This document shows, piece after piece, positions 56,900-64,000 of a DNA stretch of 64,000 nt. Both the position numbers and the translations under genes were made by a program. The notes under the pieces are model-generated. The model was not told the origin of the DNA and ran no database searches. It was given only the letters and a program-made list of their open reading frames with translations. Each line of letters starts with the position of its first letter. Position 1 is the first letter of the stretch. The stretch comes from Methylocapsa palsarum (GTDB lineage: Bacteria; Pseudomonadota; Alphaproteobacteria; Rhizobiales; Beijerinckiaceae): NCBI RefSeq assembly GCF_900114285.1, contig NZ_FOSN01000013.1, forward strand, positions 46,503 through 110,502, written 5' to 3'.

Positions 56900-57002
56900 C
56901 GATGCCGAAAGCGCGGATGAGACGTTGACGAAATGCTCACGGAAATCATCGAAGTCTCACCTTTATAAGACTGGCCTGCCGAAAAGGCTGCGGAGTTTAA
57001 CA

Positions 57003-57329
57003 ATGATAATATTAATAGTTATGGCAGTGCTTGTTGGTTCCTTTGCGTCCGTCACGTCCGTTCGTGCACAAGGGTCCGATCCTTCTACTGGCCGCCGCCT
57101 CGCGGAGGCGGAATGTAGCGGTTGCCATCAAATTGACCCCGCCTCAACAACGCCGAGGCCCAACTCTGCCGCGCCTAGTTTTATAGACATCAGTCGTATG
57201 CCTTCGACGAACGAACTTGCAATCAAAGTGTTTCTAAGGTCATCGCATCCGCCCATGCCCGACCTCATTTTGTCTCGCCAGGAAATCAACTCCATCACTG
57301 CCTATATTCTCGCTCTTTCTCAGAAGTAG
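57003..57329 (+). CDS. Small periplasmic c-type cytochrome
   Basis: A 108-aa exported protein. Residues 1-26 form a signal peptide (MIILIVMAVLVGSFASV, cleavage after VRA). The mature domain has GRRLAEAECSGCHQIDP with the heme-binding CxxCH, and MPDLILSRQEINSITAYILA, where the methionine of PPMPD is a likely axial ligand. It would carry electrons in the periplasm. ATG 57003 has GGAG about nine bases upstream; a longer in-frame start at 56889 overlaps the preceding gene and lacks a site. It is the last intact gene before a mobile-element graveyard. Confidence 0.88.
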   Translation: MIILIVMAVLVGSFASVTSVRAQGSDPSTGRRLAEAECSGCHQIDPASTTPRPNSAAPSFIDISRMPSTNELAIKVFLRSSHPPMPDLILSRQEINSITAYILALSQK

Positions 57330-57426
57330 AATCGGCAGCTAGATGTTTAGTCCCGGCATATGATGGAGCGGGTCTAGATTGAATCTGTTTGGCTCTTTTG
57401 TCCAGAGCTTACAGATATATTTGCGG

Positions 57427-57492
57427 ATACCGACGAAGCCGGCCATGCATTCCGATCTGAAGCCGGCCAGCGTTCCGATTTGATGCCGGCCA
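57427..57492. repeat. Three direct repeats of 20 bp with 23-bp period (IS21-type end)
   Basis: TTCCGATCTGAAGCCGGCCA (57450-57469) and TTCCGATTTGATGCCGGCCA (57473-57492) differ at two positions. A third, weaker copy ends in CCGACGAAGCCGGCCA (57427-57446). The starts are exactly 23 bases apart. IS21-family elements carry several such repeats inside their ends as transposase binding sites, and an istB fragment lies right next to them. Confidence 0.75.
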
Positions 57493-57547
57493 CTTGCAGT
57501 TTGCTGCCACAGGTCAGGATTGATGATGTTTCGCCGTTTCTGATTGG

Positions 57548-57809
57548 TCAAGGGTGCATGGATTCGTGGATTTCATGCGGACGAACGACTCTTGCGCAGA
57601 GTTTGTCCCGCCAAATCGATCCGATAGGCGTTGTGGACGACGCGGTCGAGGATCGCGTCGGCGAGCGTCGCGATCCCAATCATGTCGTGCCAGCGGTCGA
57701 CCGGGATCTGGCTGGTGATGATGAGAGACCCCTTATCGTATCGGTCTTCGACGATTTCCAGGAGGTCGCGCGCCTGCTCGGGCGTCAGGGCCTCGGGCCC
57801 CCAATCATC
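57548..57809 (-). pseudogene. istB: IS21-family IstB, C-terminal fragment
   Basis: The frame reads DDWGPEALTPEQARDLLEIV, EDRYDKGSLIITSQIPVDRW, HDMIGIATLADAILDRVVHN and AYRIDLAGQTLRKSR before TGA at 57548-57550. These are the Walker B and C-terminal parts of the IstB helper ATPase. The N-terminal half with Walker A is absent; the frame ends abruptly at an IS110 fragment near 57810. Confidence 0.85.
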
Positions 57810-57895
57810 CTATGTGGACCGGCGCGGTCGACGATGCATAAGGCGGTGTTCTCGAGCGCGACATCTAAGGCGGCATATAGCTCGACGGTAGTCAT
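57810..57895 (-). pseudogene. IS110-family transposase, N-terminal fragment
   Basis: From ATG 57895 the sequence reads MTTVELYAALDVALENTALC and IVDRAG, the opening of the IS110 DEDD transposase, including the first acidic residue of the catalytic site (ALDV). It is cut after about 27 codons, where IstB sequence begins in another frame. This is a chimeric junction of two elements. Confidence 0.7.
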
Positions 57896-58338
57896 CTCCT
57901 TTGGAATGCCTGGGCAGTATGGCCAAGGCGAGCCCACTGACCGCATCACCAAAACTACTGGCCGAATCGGCATTGAGTTAATTCACTTATTCTTGTTTGG
58001 GGGAGCGCGGACATGGCGAAGGGGGTGCCTGAACGTTTTTATGTCGCTGAACGCCAGGCGGAATTGTCGGCCCAGGCCAAGTTCGGCGGCGGGGAGCAAG
58101 CTTCGGCTACGCAGCCGAAACGGCCCCCGGGCCTCGGTTGCGCCCTGCGCACCCTATTTGCCGCTATTGCCAGACTCGGCTCGGTCCGCCTTGAGACAAG
58201 AGAGGTGCGCGCTGTCCACCAGCCCCTCCCAAAGGCAATGGTCCAGACCGACGTCCATTATCAGAGCCCGAGAGCCCGAGGTGATGGGCGGCTGCCAGCC
58301 GCGCACGCGCAACGTCGCGCGCCTGTCGTCAATCGTCC
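57896..58338. other. Uncharacterised stretch in the decayed region
   Basis: A plus-strand frame of 137 codons from 58013 starts like a small gene (MAKGVPERFYVAERQAELSA) but becomes arginine/alanine-rich with no recognisable fold and runs over the Crp/Fnr relic on the other strand. I do not support it as a gene. Confidence 0.3.
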
Positions 58339-58780
58339 TCAGTTTATTCGCCCTTTTGTATCGCCCCGAAACGCGGTCGAGGGCGGGGCGAGAAAGGCGT
58401 CAAACCGCTCCTTGACGATCGCGTAGCATTCGCACGAGGCCTTTTCGAGGGCAGAACGATCAAGAACTTGCATCATTCCCCGGCGATAGCTGATGAGGCC
58501 GGCGTTCTGCATCGATTGAGCCGCAAGCTGAGTTAAGGGGCGCTGAGTGGTGCGTTGAAACGAGAATCCGGACAATTTCTTCGTTGAGGGACCGGCGTAA
58601 GATTCGGTAATGAGCCGCCAGGGAGTCGCTTCCGCGTCGGCCACGCTGGGGCCCGACATTCCAAAGCCGAACCAGATGCTTCTTGAGATTTCACGTTTCG
58701 CCTCGAGCTTGCTGTTCGCGGTCTGTTCGAGAATAGAGGTCAGCATCCCCTCATGCGTACGCAGAAGTCCAGGAAACTGG
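58339..58780 (-). pseudogene. Crp/Fnr-family regulator, C-terminal relic
   Basis: Two blocks match a Crp/Fnr-type regulator: the dimer helix region around THEGMLTSILEQTANSKLEA and the end NAGLISYRRGMMQVLDRSAL then EKASCECYAIVKERFDAFL, which follows the DNA-binding helices. The middle (after SRSIWFGF) does not read as the usual helix-turn-helix and suggests a frameshift or replaced DNA. The cyclic-nucleotide-like sensor domain is missing. Confidence 0.65.
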
Positions 58781-58804
58781 CGGCGCGATTGAGACTGGTG
58801 ATTT

Positions 58805-59280
58805 GCGACGGGATTTCTGCACGATGAACGCCAAGGGCCGGAGAAGAGCTGGCGGCAACTCGATGCGGCCAAACTGGCGCGTGCGTTCGCGCTGAACGCC
58901 ATTGGACCGGCATTGATCATGAAGCATGTGCTTCCCCTGTTGCCTCGATCGGGCAAGGCCGTCTTCGCGACGCTGTCGGCCAGGGTTGGAAGCATCGGGG
59001 ATAATCGACTGGGTGGCTGGTATTCGTACCGCGCGTCCAAGGCGGCTCTCAATCAACTCGTGCGGACTGCTGCTGTGAAATTGGCGCGTCGATCCCCGGA
59101 GGCGCTTTGCATCGCCCTTCATCCCGGCACGGTCGCCACGACGCTATCTTCGCGACGACCGCGCTGGAAGTCCACACTCCTTCGGCCGCGACCCGCCATC
59201 TTCTCGCCGTCGTCGATGAACTCGCGGCAGATGCCAATGGCGGTTTCTTCGACTGGCGCGGCGAGCCTGTGCCCTGGTGA
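58805..59280 (+). pseudogene. Short-chain dehydrogenase, truncated and frameshifted
   Basis: Reads ATGFLHDERQGPEKSWRQLD, AFALNAIGPALIMKHVLPLL, then SARVGSIGDNRLGGWYSYRA SKAALNQL carrying the Tyr-x3-Lys catalytic pair, and LHPGTVATTLS. The frame is then lost between about 59145 and 59175, and the end continues in another frame as AATRHLLAVVDELAADANGG and FFDWRGEPVPW before TGA 59278. The N-terminal nucleotide-binding part is absent. It resembles CsgA-like SDR proteins. Confidence 0.75.
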
Positions 59281-59417
59281 ATCAAAGGCTAAACGCGTCG
59301 CAAGGTAACCGCCGACAAAGACATGCGCATTTGACGCCGTCCCTCGCTTGGCGCGTGGAGAACTTTGATGTCCAATAGTGTCACTCACCATGGAAGAAGA
59401 CGGCGCGTCACTCTTGT

Positions 59418-59981
59418 TCAGTTCTTGTGCTGTTCGCGCCAGGTCCTCACAACGGCGAGGGTATTCTCTATGTGTTTTTCGGCGCTCGAATCGGAATAGG
59501 AGTAGAGAATCTTGCCTTCGGGCGAGATCACGTAGGAAATGCGGCTAGCAAAGGCCGCGCCCATGACCGGAACATTGAAGGCCGCGTCATAGACCTTGGC
59601 GACCGAGAGACTCGGGTCTGCGCCGACCGGGAATTTATCGCGGCATTCGGAGGCTGAAAACTCCTTTTGCGTCTCGATCTTGTCGCCAGAGAGGCCAATG
59701 ACGCTCGCGCCGGCGGCCTCGAAATTCGCGATATTCTCGGCAAATTCATGCGCCTCCTGCGTGCAGACGCTGGTGAAGGACTTTGGATAAAAATACAAAA
59801 CCACCGGCCCTTTTTTCAAAGCCTCGGCCAATGAGAATGGGAACTCCCTTCCGCCTTGCGCGGCCTCGACGGCGAAATCGGGCGCTGCGTCGCCCAGCTT
59901 CAGCGCGGCCCACGCGCCGCCACTGGAAAGTGCGAGGCCAAGAAAAAAGCCAAGGCAAAGCAATGGGAGAGTTGGTTTCAT
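59418..59981 (-). CDS. Exported peroxiredoxin (BCP/AhpC-TSA type)
   Basis: A 187-aa thiol peroxidase. Residues 1-25 form a signal peptide (MKPTLPLLCLGFFLGLALSS, cleavage near AWA), so it acts in the periplasm. The thioredoxin fold has VVLYFYPKSFTSVCTQEAHE with the peroxidatic cysteine, and VIGLSGDKIETQKEFSASEC with a second cysteine that might resolve it. ISYVISPEGKILYSYSDSSA is the last strand pair. It would reduce peroxides at the envelope. ATG 59981 follows GGAG by nine bases; 59996 is an alternative five codons longer. Confidence 0.9.
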   Translation of the reverse strand: MKPTLPLLCLGFFLGLALSSGGAWAALKLGDAAPDFAVEAAQGGREFPFSLAEALKKGPVVLYFYPKSFTSVCTQEAHEFAENIANFEAAGASVIGLSGDKIETQKEFSASECRDKFPVGADPSLSVAKVYDAAFNVPVMGAAFASRISYVISPEGKILYSYSDSSAEKHIENTLAVVRTWREQHKN

Positions 59982-60194
59982 CTGGTGGTTCTCCATACGA
60001 TCCGGCTCCGCTGCGCGCGCCGGCGAAACCCATGACGTAGGGCGTCTTGCGCTCTGTTCAACAAGCGTCGTGGTTTACTTACGCAATGTGATCGCAAAGC
60101 AGCGCGCGGTGTTGAGGGCTCAGGCAGGCCAAAAATTTAGACGAACCCGATCGCGAGACCGCCTCGTAATCAAGCGAAGCGCGATTGCGCTGTG

Positions 60195-60719
60195 TTAGGT
60201 CATCGTAATTGGTATTTCCCCGAGAAAGTCGCGTTTCCCGATTTCCACGCCGCAATGCCGCAAGATCGCATAGGCAGTCGTGAGGTGAAAATAGAAATTC
60301 GGCAGCACGAAATGGTTCAGGTAGTCGTCTCCCTTCATGCGGCCTTTGTCAGCCGGACCCAAGGGGAATATAATCTCACGATCTGCTGAGGCGTCGATTT
60401 GCTTCGGATCCAGCGTTTTGATGTACGCAACCGTTTTTACAAGGCGAGCCTTAAGTTGATCGATGGTTAGCTCGTTATCCTCGTAATTTGGAGCATCCAA
60501 GCCGGCAAGGCGCGCTGAGCCATTCTTGGCGAGATCTGCGGCGACTTGCACTTGACGGACGAGTGGAAACATGTCGGGCGAGAGGCGTGATTGAAGAAGC
60601 ACTGTCTCGTTGATTTTTTTCGCCGAGGCAAAAAGTGCCGCCTTATCGAGAATTGATGACAACGCAGTGAGGCCAATCTTGAAGGTCGGCAGTGAGGCTT
60701 GTGACATCGAAAATGGCAT
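60195..60719 (-). CDS. DUF1993 family protein
   Basis: A 174-aa protein that starts MPFSMSQASLPTFKIGLTAL and has RLSPDMFPLVRQVQVAADLA, then ELTIDQLKARLVKTVAYIKT and HFVLPNFYFHLTTAYAILRH. This is the DUF1993 pattern, related in fold to DinB four-helix bundles. No function is established for the family. AGAGGGAA lies about twelve bases before ATG 60719; a longer frame reaches 60788 and would overlap the upstream aldo/keto reductase gene. It is probably co-transcribed with that gene. Confidence 0.85.
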   Translation of the reverse strand: MPFSMSQASLPTFKIGLTALSSILDKAALFASAKKINETVLLQSRLSPDMFPLVRQVQVAADLAKNGSARLAGLDAPNYEDNELTIDQLKARLVKTVAYIKTLDPKQIDASADREIIFPLGPADKGRMKGDDYLNHFVLPNFYFHLTTAYAILRHCGVEIGKRDFLGEIPITMT

Positions 60720-60747
60720 AACAGGTGTTCCCTCTTTGATATGTTTG

Positions 60748-61749
60748 TCATTGGCGCTCGGGGCCGATCGGGTCTGAGATTGATTCAATCAAGAGTTGAT
60801 CGATTTCCGCCTTTGCGGTTGCGTCGAGGGACCAATCAAACACGCCGTCGACCGGCTGCAACTGATCCGGACGGCGTGCGCCCCACAACGCCGTCGTAAC
60901 GCCTTGGTCGAGAACCCAGCGGACTGCGAGATGAATAACGCGCTTGCCGAAGCGAGTCTGCGCGAAATCGTCAAGGCGCTCCACGGCTTGGAGATATTGG
61001 GCGAATCGGGGCTTTTGAAACTTCGGGTCTGAGCGGCGCAAATCATCGCCATTGAAAACGGTGTCTCGTCTCATCCTTCCGGAGAGGAGGCCTCGGCAGA
61101 GAGCTCCATAGCCGAACGTCGCAATATTGTTTTTTCGACAATAGGGAAGGATATCCGTGTCGATTTCACGTTCAAATAAATTATAGGGCGACTGAAGCAC
61201 GTGGATCGGCGCTACGGCCCTGAACCTCTCCATTTGCTCCACGGAGAAATTGCTAACTCCGATCGCCCTGAACTTACCCTGTTTCAAGAGCTCAAGCATC
61301 GCATCCGCAGTTTCCTCGATTGGAATTAGCGGGTCCGGCCAGTGAACCTGATAGATGTCAATTTGATCAGTTTGCAACCTGCGCAGGGAATCCTCTATCT
61401 CTCGCATAATGCGGCTTCGGCTGGCGTTGCGAAACACCTTGCCGTCCCGCCATTCCAGCCCGACCTTTGTTGCGATCAAGAACCGCGAGCGAAGACCGCC
61501 TTCGGCGATCGCCTTGCCAACGATCTCTTCGGATCGGCCAAAGCCATAGACGGGGGCAGTGTCGATAAGATTGAGGCCATGGTCCAACGCAGTACGGATT
61601 GTCGAAATCGATTGTGCTTCATCGGTTCCACCCCACATCCAGCCGCCGATCGCCCAGGTGCCGAGAGCGATTCGTGATGCCTTTGATGACGTGCCGGGGA
61701 TTTCACAGAATTCAACGTGTTTAACGGAAGCTTGGACTTGAACAGCCAC
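60748..61749 (-). CDS. Aldo/keto reductase
   Basis: A 333-aa NADPH-dependent oxidoreductase with a TIM barrel. The catalytic tetrad is visible: Asp and Tyr in NLIDTAPVYGFGRSEEIVGK, Lys in FLIATKVGLEWRDGK, His in QIDIYQVHWPDPLIPIEE. FRAIGVSNFSVEQMERFRAV and VRWVLDQGVTTALWGARRPD are the later conserved strands. It reduces an aldehyde or ketone; the substrate is unknown. It precedes the DUF1993 gene with a 28-base gap on the same strand. Confidence 0.92.
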   Translation of the reverse strand: MAVQVQASVKHVEFCEIPGTSSKASRIALGTWAIGGWMWGGTDEAQSISTIRTALDHGLNLIDTAPVYGFGRSEEIVGKAIAEGGLRSRFLIATKVGLEWRDGKVFRNASRSRIMREIEDSLRRLQTDQIDIYQVHWPDPLIPIEETADAMLELLKQGKFRAIGVSNFSVEQMERFRAVAPIHVLQSPYNLFEREIDTDILPYCRKNNIATFGYGALCRGLLSGRMRRDTVFNGDDLRRSDPKFQKPRFAQYLQAVERLDDFAQTRFGKRVIHLAVRWVLDQGVTTALWGARRPDQLQPVDGVFDWSLDATAKAEIDQLLIESISDPIGPERQ

Positions 61750-61825
61750 AGCTATACTCCTCGTGAGTTTATGAGTCCCATTTGCATAAAATCTAGGTCC
61801 TTTGATGAGGTCGATGAACAGCCGA

Positions 61826-62220
61826 CTAGCGATTGCGCCGAACGATGGCCTCCGTCGCCGTGTTAACGCGCGTGCCGGCCGGCGCAGCGTTCATAAACGT
61901 CCGCGCAAGAAACGAGATTCGTGGGTCGTCAATGTGCGCCAAGTCCTCGGGTTGGATCGCGCCAAGGAGGAGGAAGAGAACAAAAGCGATTACGACGTTC
62001 ACCATCGGCCCGCGAGCGCGACCGCGAGTTCCTGCGCGGGCTTTTCAGACATGCGCTTCATGCTCGCTACGCCCCCAATGGGCATCAAGGTCACGTCGGG
62101 CGTCTCGATGCCGAAGCGCCGCGCCATGAGGATGTGGCCGAATTCGTGGAGAACGACGCAAACAAAGATAAGCAGGCTCTTTTGAAATTCGAGTGGGTAA
62201 ATTACCGTCGTTTGGCGCAT
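61826..62220 (-). pseudogene. M50 site-2-protease-like metalloprotease, truncated and frameshifted
   Basis: The frame has [20 protein letters not shown] (the HExxH zinc site) and [20 protein letters not shown], then ALAG. There one missing base shifts the frame: the next frame continues [40 protein letters not shown] and ends at a TAG near 61826. So a single-base deletion near 62005 breaks the gene. The first membrane helices before the zinc motif are also largely lost, since the 5' end meets a TonB receptor fragment near 62216. Confidence 0.8.
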
Positions 62221-62715
62221 TCGATCTGACCGGACCTGTCCAGATTCAGCGCCTCGCCGACAAGTCCGTCAGCTACCGGCTTTCCTGCAGCGTTACGCAT
62301 GGCGGCCAATTCGTCGACTTCATCACTAATCAAAACGTGTTTCTCGCGCCTGCCTCATCCTGGAATATCGATCCCTCGACCAGATTCACCATTGAAGCCG
62401 AATATACGCATCAGAACTCACAAGATTATGTCGGCCAGCAGAAGCTCCGGCCCGTACCTCAACTTCAATCCCTATACGCCCGTCCGCGCTACTCTGTATC
62501 CGGCGAACATCCCGGTAACCCGCTCGTTCGGCGACCCGAACCAGCCGCCGGACGCCGTGCAATTCGCTGATCTCCTATGACTTCAAGTTTCAGTTCGACA
62601 ATGACTGGGCGATCTCCTCCTGCCGGATCCAGTTCAAATTATATTGCATTGACGGTCCTGTGGCCAACGCGATCATGGTGGGAACGCGGACCTGCGGGGG
62701 CGGTGCCTTGTAGCC
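62216..62715 (+). pseudogene. TonB-dependent receptor fragment
   Basis: Reads [40 protein letters not shown], then SSWNIDPSTRFTIEAEYTHQ, typical of the beta-barrel strands of TonB-dependent siderophore receptors. It then shifts frame to PYLNFNPYTPVRATLYPANI and again to ISYDFKFQFDNDWAISS. Both the plug domain and the C-terminal strands are missing. Confidence 0.75.
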
Positions 62716-63003
62716 CAGCGATTATGAGGGCGCACGTTTTTGTAGTGACGCCGCCAGCAAATGATGGCGATCTTCGCATCGCCGCGGTCTTGCCGCTTAT
62801 AAAACGTTGGGTGGGGGTAGGGTAGATTAATCGGTTTTGGACCGGAAAAACGGTGTTATCTCTACGGCACCCTCTGCCAGAACAGGCTTGACTAAGAAGC
62901 GAAGCCATCGCGCCCTTGACCGCATTCCTGTTCGACTAGTCGAGCTTTTTTCGTCCCAGCAGGCCAATAAGCACTTGCCCCACAACCAAGAAGGAAGACG
63001 GCA

Positions 63004-63345
63004 ATGACCGTGAGAAAACTCGAAAAGTCCGAATGGGGTCAATTCTTCAATGACCTGTCGAAAGGCCTCAAGGATGCGCAGGCCCAGGTTGAAATAGCCT
63101 CGCTGAAACTTGGCGACCAGGTTCAGGTTAACTGGTTACCTCTGTTTGGCATTGTCTACGACCAGAAGGACGATATCTGCGAGATCGCCCTCAAGGGGCT
63201 CGACCACCTCATCCATAGGCCGCGCGAAGTCAATGTGGAAGAGGAAGCCGGAAAGCTTTTCAGCGTGGAAATCATCGATGGCGACAATTACCATCAGATC
63301 GTCAAGCTCAAGGAGCCAGTCGGCGCGCCGGTTAAGTCATCGTAA
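63004..63345 (+). CDS. DUF5335 family protein
   Basis: A 113-aa cytoplasmic protein that starts TVRKLEKSEWGQFFNDLSKG, with VQVNWLPLFGIVYDQKDDIC and LDHLIHRPREVNVEEEAGKL. This fits the DUF5335 family, of unknown role. GAAGGAAG lies just before ATG 63004. It is an intact island gene between decayed elements. No function is proposed. Confidence 0.75.
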   Translation: MTVRKLEKSEWGQFFNDLSKGLKDAQAQVEIASLKLGDQVQVNWLPLFGIVYDQKDDICEIALKGLDHLIHRPREVNVEEEAGKLFSVEIIDGDNYHQIVKLKEPVGAPVKSS

Positions 63346-63543
63346 GCGAGCCGGCCGGTCTCCTTTCGAGATGCTCCAGCGATTGCTCGACCAAAATTAA
63401 GCTCCGGGGGATCGCGGTCTGATCCTCTCCGTTTCACTGAGTGCGAGGCCTTTCGGTTCGATTGCTAACTGCGAAAAGGTTGGGAAGCGGTGACAAGGAC
63501 GGATCACATTGGCCTGGCCCCGAGGGGTGATCCAGGTTCAATG

Positions 63544-63870
63544 TTAGTGCATTCGGCGTTCTGACGCCATTCTGGGGTTGGGCGAGCGCGCGCTTCCAAT
63601 AGCTGGCGCGCTCGCCCATGGCGCGATGGTTCCGCCGCGGGGGATAATTGTCTCGGGCGCTGGCGGCCGATAGCTGAGAGAGCTGTGTGGGCGCACGGCG
63701 TTGAAATGCCGCCGCCAGGCCTCGATCATCACCTGAGCCTCGGCCAGGCTGAAGAACAACTCACCGTTAAGCAGCTCGTCGCGGAGCTTCGAATTGAAGC
63801 TCTCGCAGTAGCCATTCTCCCACGGGCTGCCGGGCTCGATATAGGCCGTCTGGGATCCGACGGCGGCGAT
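63544..63870 (-). pseudogene. IS3-family transposase (OrfB), C-terminal fragment
   Basis: The frame reads [40 protein letters not shown] and FNAVRPHSSLSYRPPAPETI, the end of the IS3-type DDE transposase including the terminal catalytic Glu ([10 protein letters not shown]). The catalytic Asp residues and OrfA are missing. It starts right after a prs fragment, in another frame, near 63870. Confidence 0.85.
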
Positions 63871-63871
63871 C

Positions 63872-64000
63872 CGAATAAAGATTATCCGTCGGTATATCGA
63901 AGAAACCCTGAATTTGGCCGGCATGAAGATCAACTGTAAGAACACGATCGGCGCCCGCCCTTGTAATGAGATTGGCGACGAGCTTGGCGGAAATGGGAGT
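63872..64000 (-). pseudogene. prs: prs fragment (ribose-phosphate pyrophosphokinase)
   Basis: Forty-three codons from the window edge read [40 protein letters not shown] then S. This is the PRPP synthetase segment with the conserved [14 protein letters not shown] motif. After that the sequence turns into an IS3 transposase, so the gene is cut here. Its 5' part would lie beyond the window. It may be a second, dispensable prs copy. Confidence 0.8.

Noticed and set aside
58013..58426. 137-codon plus-strand frame starting MAKGVPERFYVAERQ
   Set aside because: Turns into low-information arginine/alanine-rich sequence and overlaps the Crp/Fnr relic.
1..64000. CRISPR arrays, tRNA and rRNA genes
   Set aside because: No regularly spaced repeat series, cloverleaf-like segment or conserved rRNA sequence was noticed.

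Overview
The window looks like a piece of an alphaproteobacterial chromosome or large plasmid, probably from the order Hyphomicrobiales (Rhizobiales). The reasons are the GC-rich coding style, the HWE/HisKA_2-type kinase, the HPF protein trailed by cold-shock-domain remains, the MaoC-Pta/AckA/FabI/PhaC operon, and the insertion-sequence families present. The genus cannot be fixed from the sequence alone. No rRNA, tRNA, CRISPR array or replication origin was seen.

Region 1 (0.26-18.2 kb) is built like a mirror. A three-gene ABC exporter of the YhiI-RbbA-YhhJ type runs leftward at 0.26-5.3 kb, and a diverged paralogue runs rightward at 13.1-18.2 kb. Between them lie a leftward operon (phaC-like polymerase, MaoC-phosphotransacetylase, acetate kinase, FabI-type reductase) and an Old Yellow Enzyme gene. 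Region 2 (18.2-27.4 kb) has a broken ISAzo13-type transposase, a family 4 glycosyltransferase, a PPK2 polyphosphate kinase, an unusual P-type H+-ATPase fused to a MacA-like periplasmic adaptor (interrupted by one in-frame TAA), and an HdeA-like acid chaperone.

Region 3 (28.1-47.2 kb) is a sugar-phosphate island: transaldolase-phosphoglucose isomerase fusion, 6-phosphogluconate dehydrogenase, ribulose-phosphate epimerase, phosphoketolase, class I aldolase, phosphoglycerate-mutase-like phosphatase, beta-phosphoglucomutase-like HAD enzyme, GH65 phosphorylase, ribose-5-phosphate isomerase B, GH15 glucanase and triosephosphate isomerase. HdeD and an orphan histidine kinase lie among them. Together with region 1 these genes can take stored glucans or disaccharides through fructose-6-P or xylulose-5-P to acetyl phosphate (Xfp), then to ATP and acetate (AckA), or to acetyl-CoA (Pta) and polyester. 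This is a plausible oxygen- or energy-stress metabolism; PPK2, HPF, BON, HdeA/HdeD and the proton pump fit the same stress theme (inference).

Region 4 (47.2-64 kb) mixes intact genes with decaying DNA. The intact genes are a zinc alcohol dehydrogenase, NAD(P)H-hydrate repair enzyme, triple-BON protein, oleate hydratase, HPF, erythromycin-esterase homologue, small cytochrome c, peroxiredoxin, DUF1993 protein, aldo/keto reductase and DUF5335 protein. The decayed parts are a pst phosphate-transport operon carrying an IS66 piece, IS630, IS21 and IS110 remnants, a Crp/Fnr regulator, a short-chain dehydrogenase, an M50 protease, a TonB receptor, and at the right edge an IS3 remnant joined to a prs (PRPP synthetase) fragment. 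Several pseudogenes carry a single nonsense codon inside an otherwise readable frame, which suggests recent decay.
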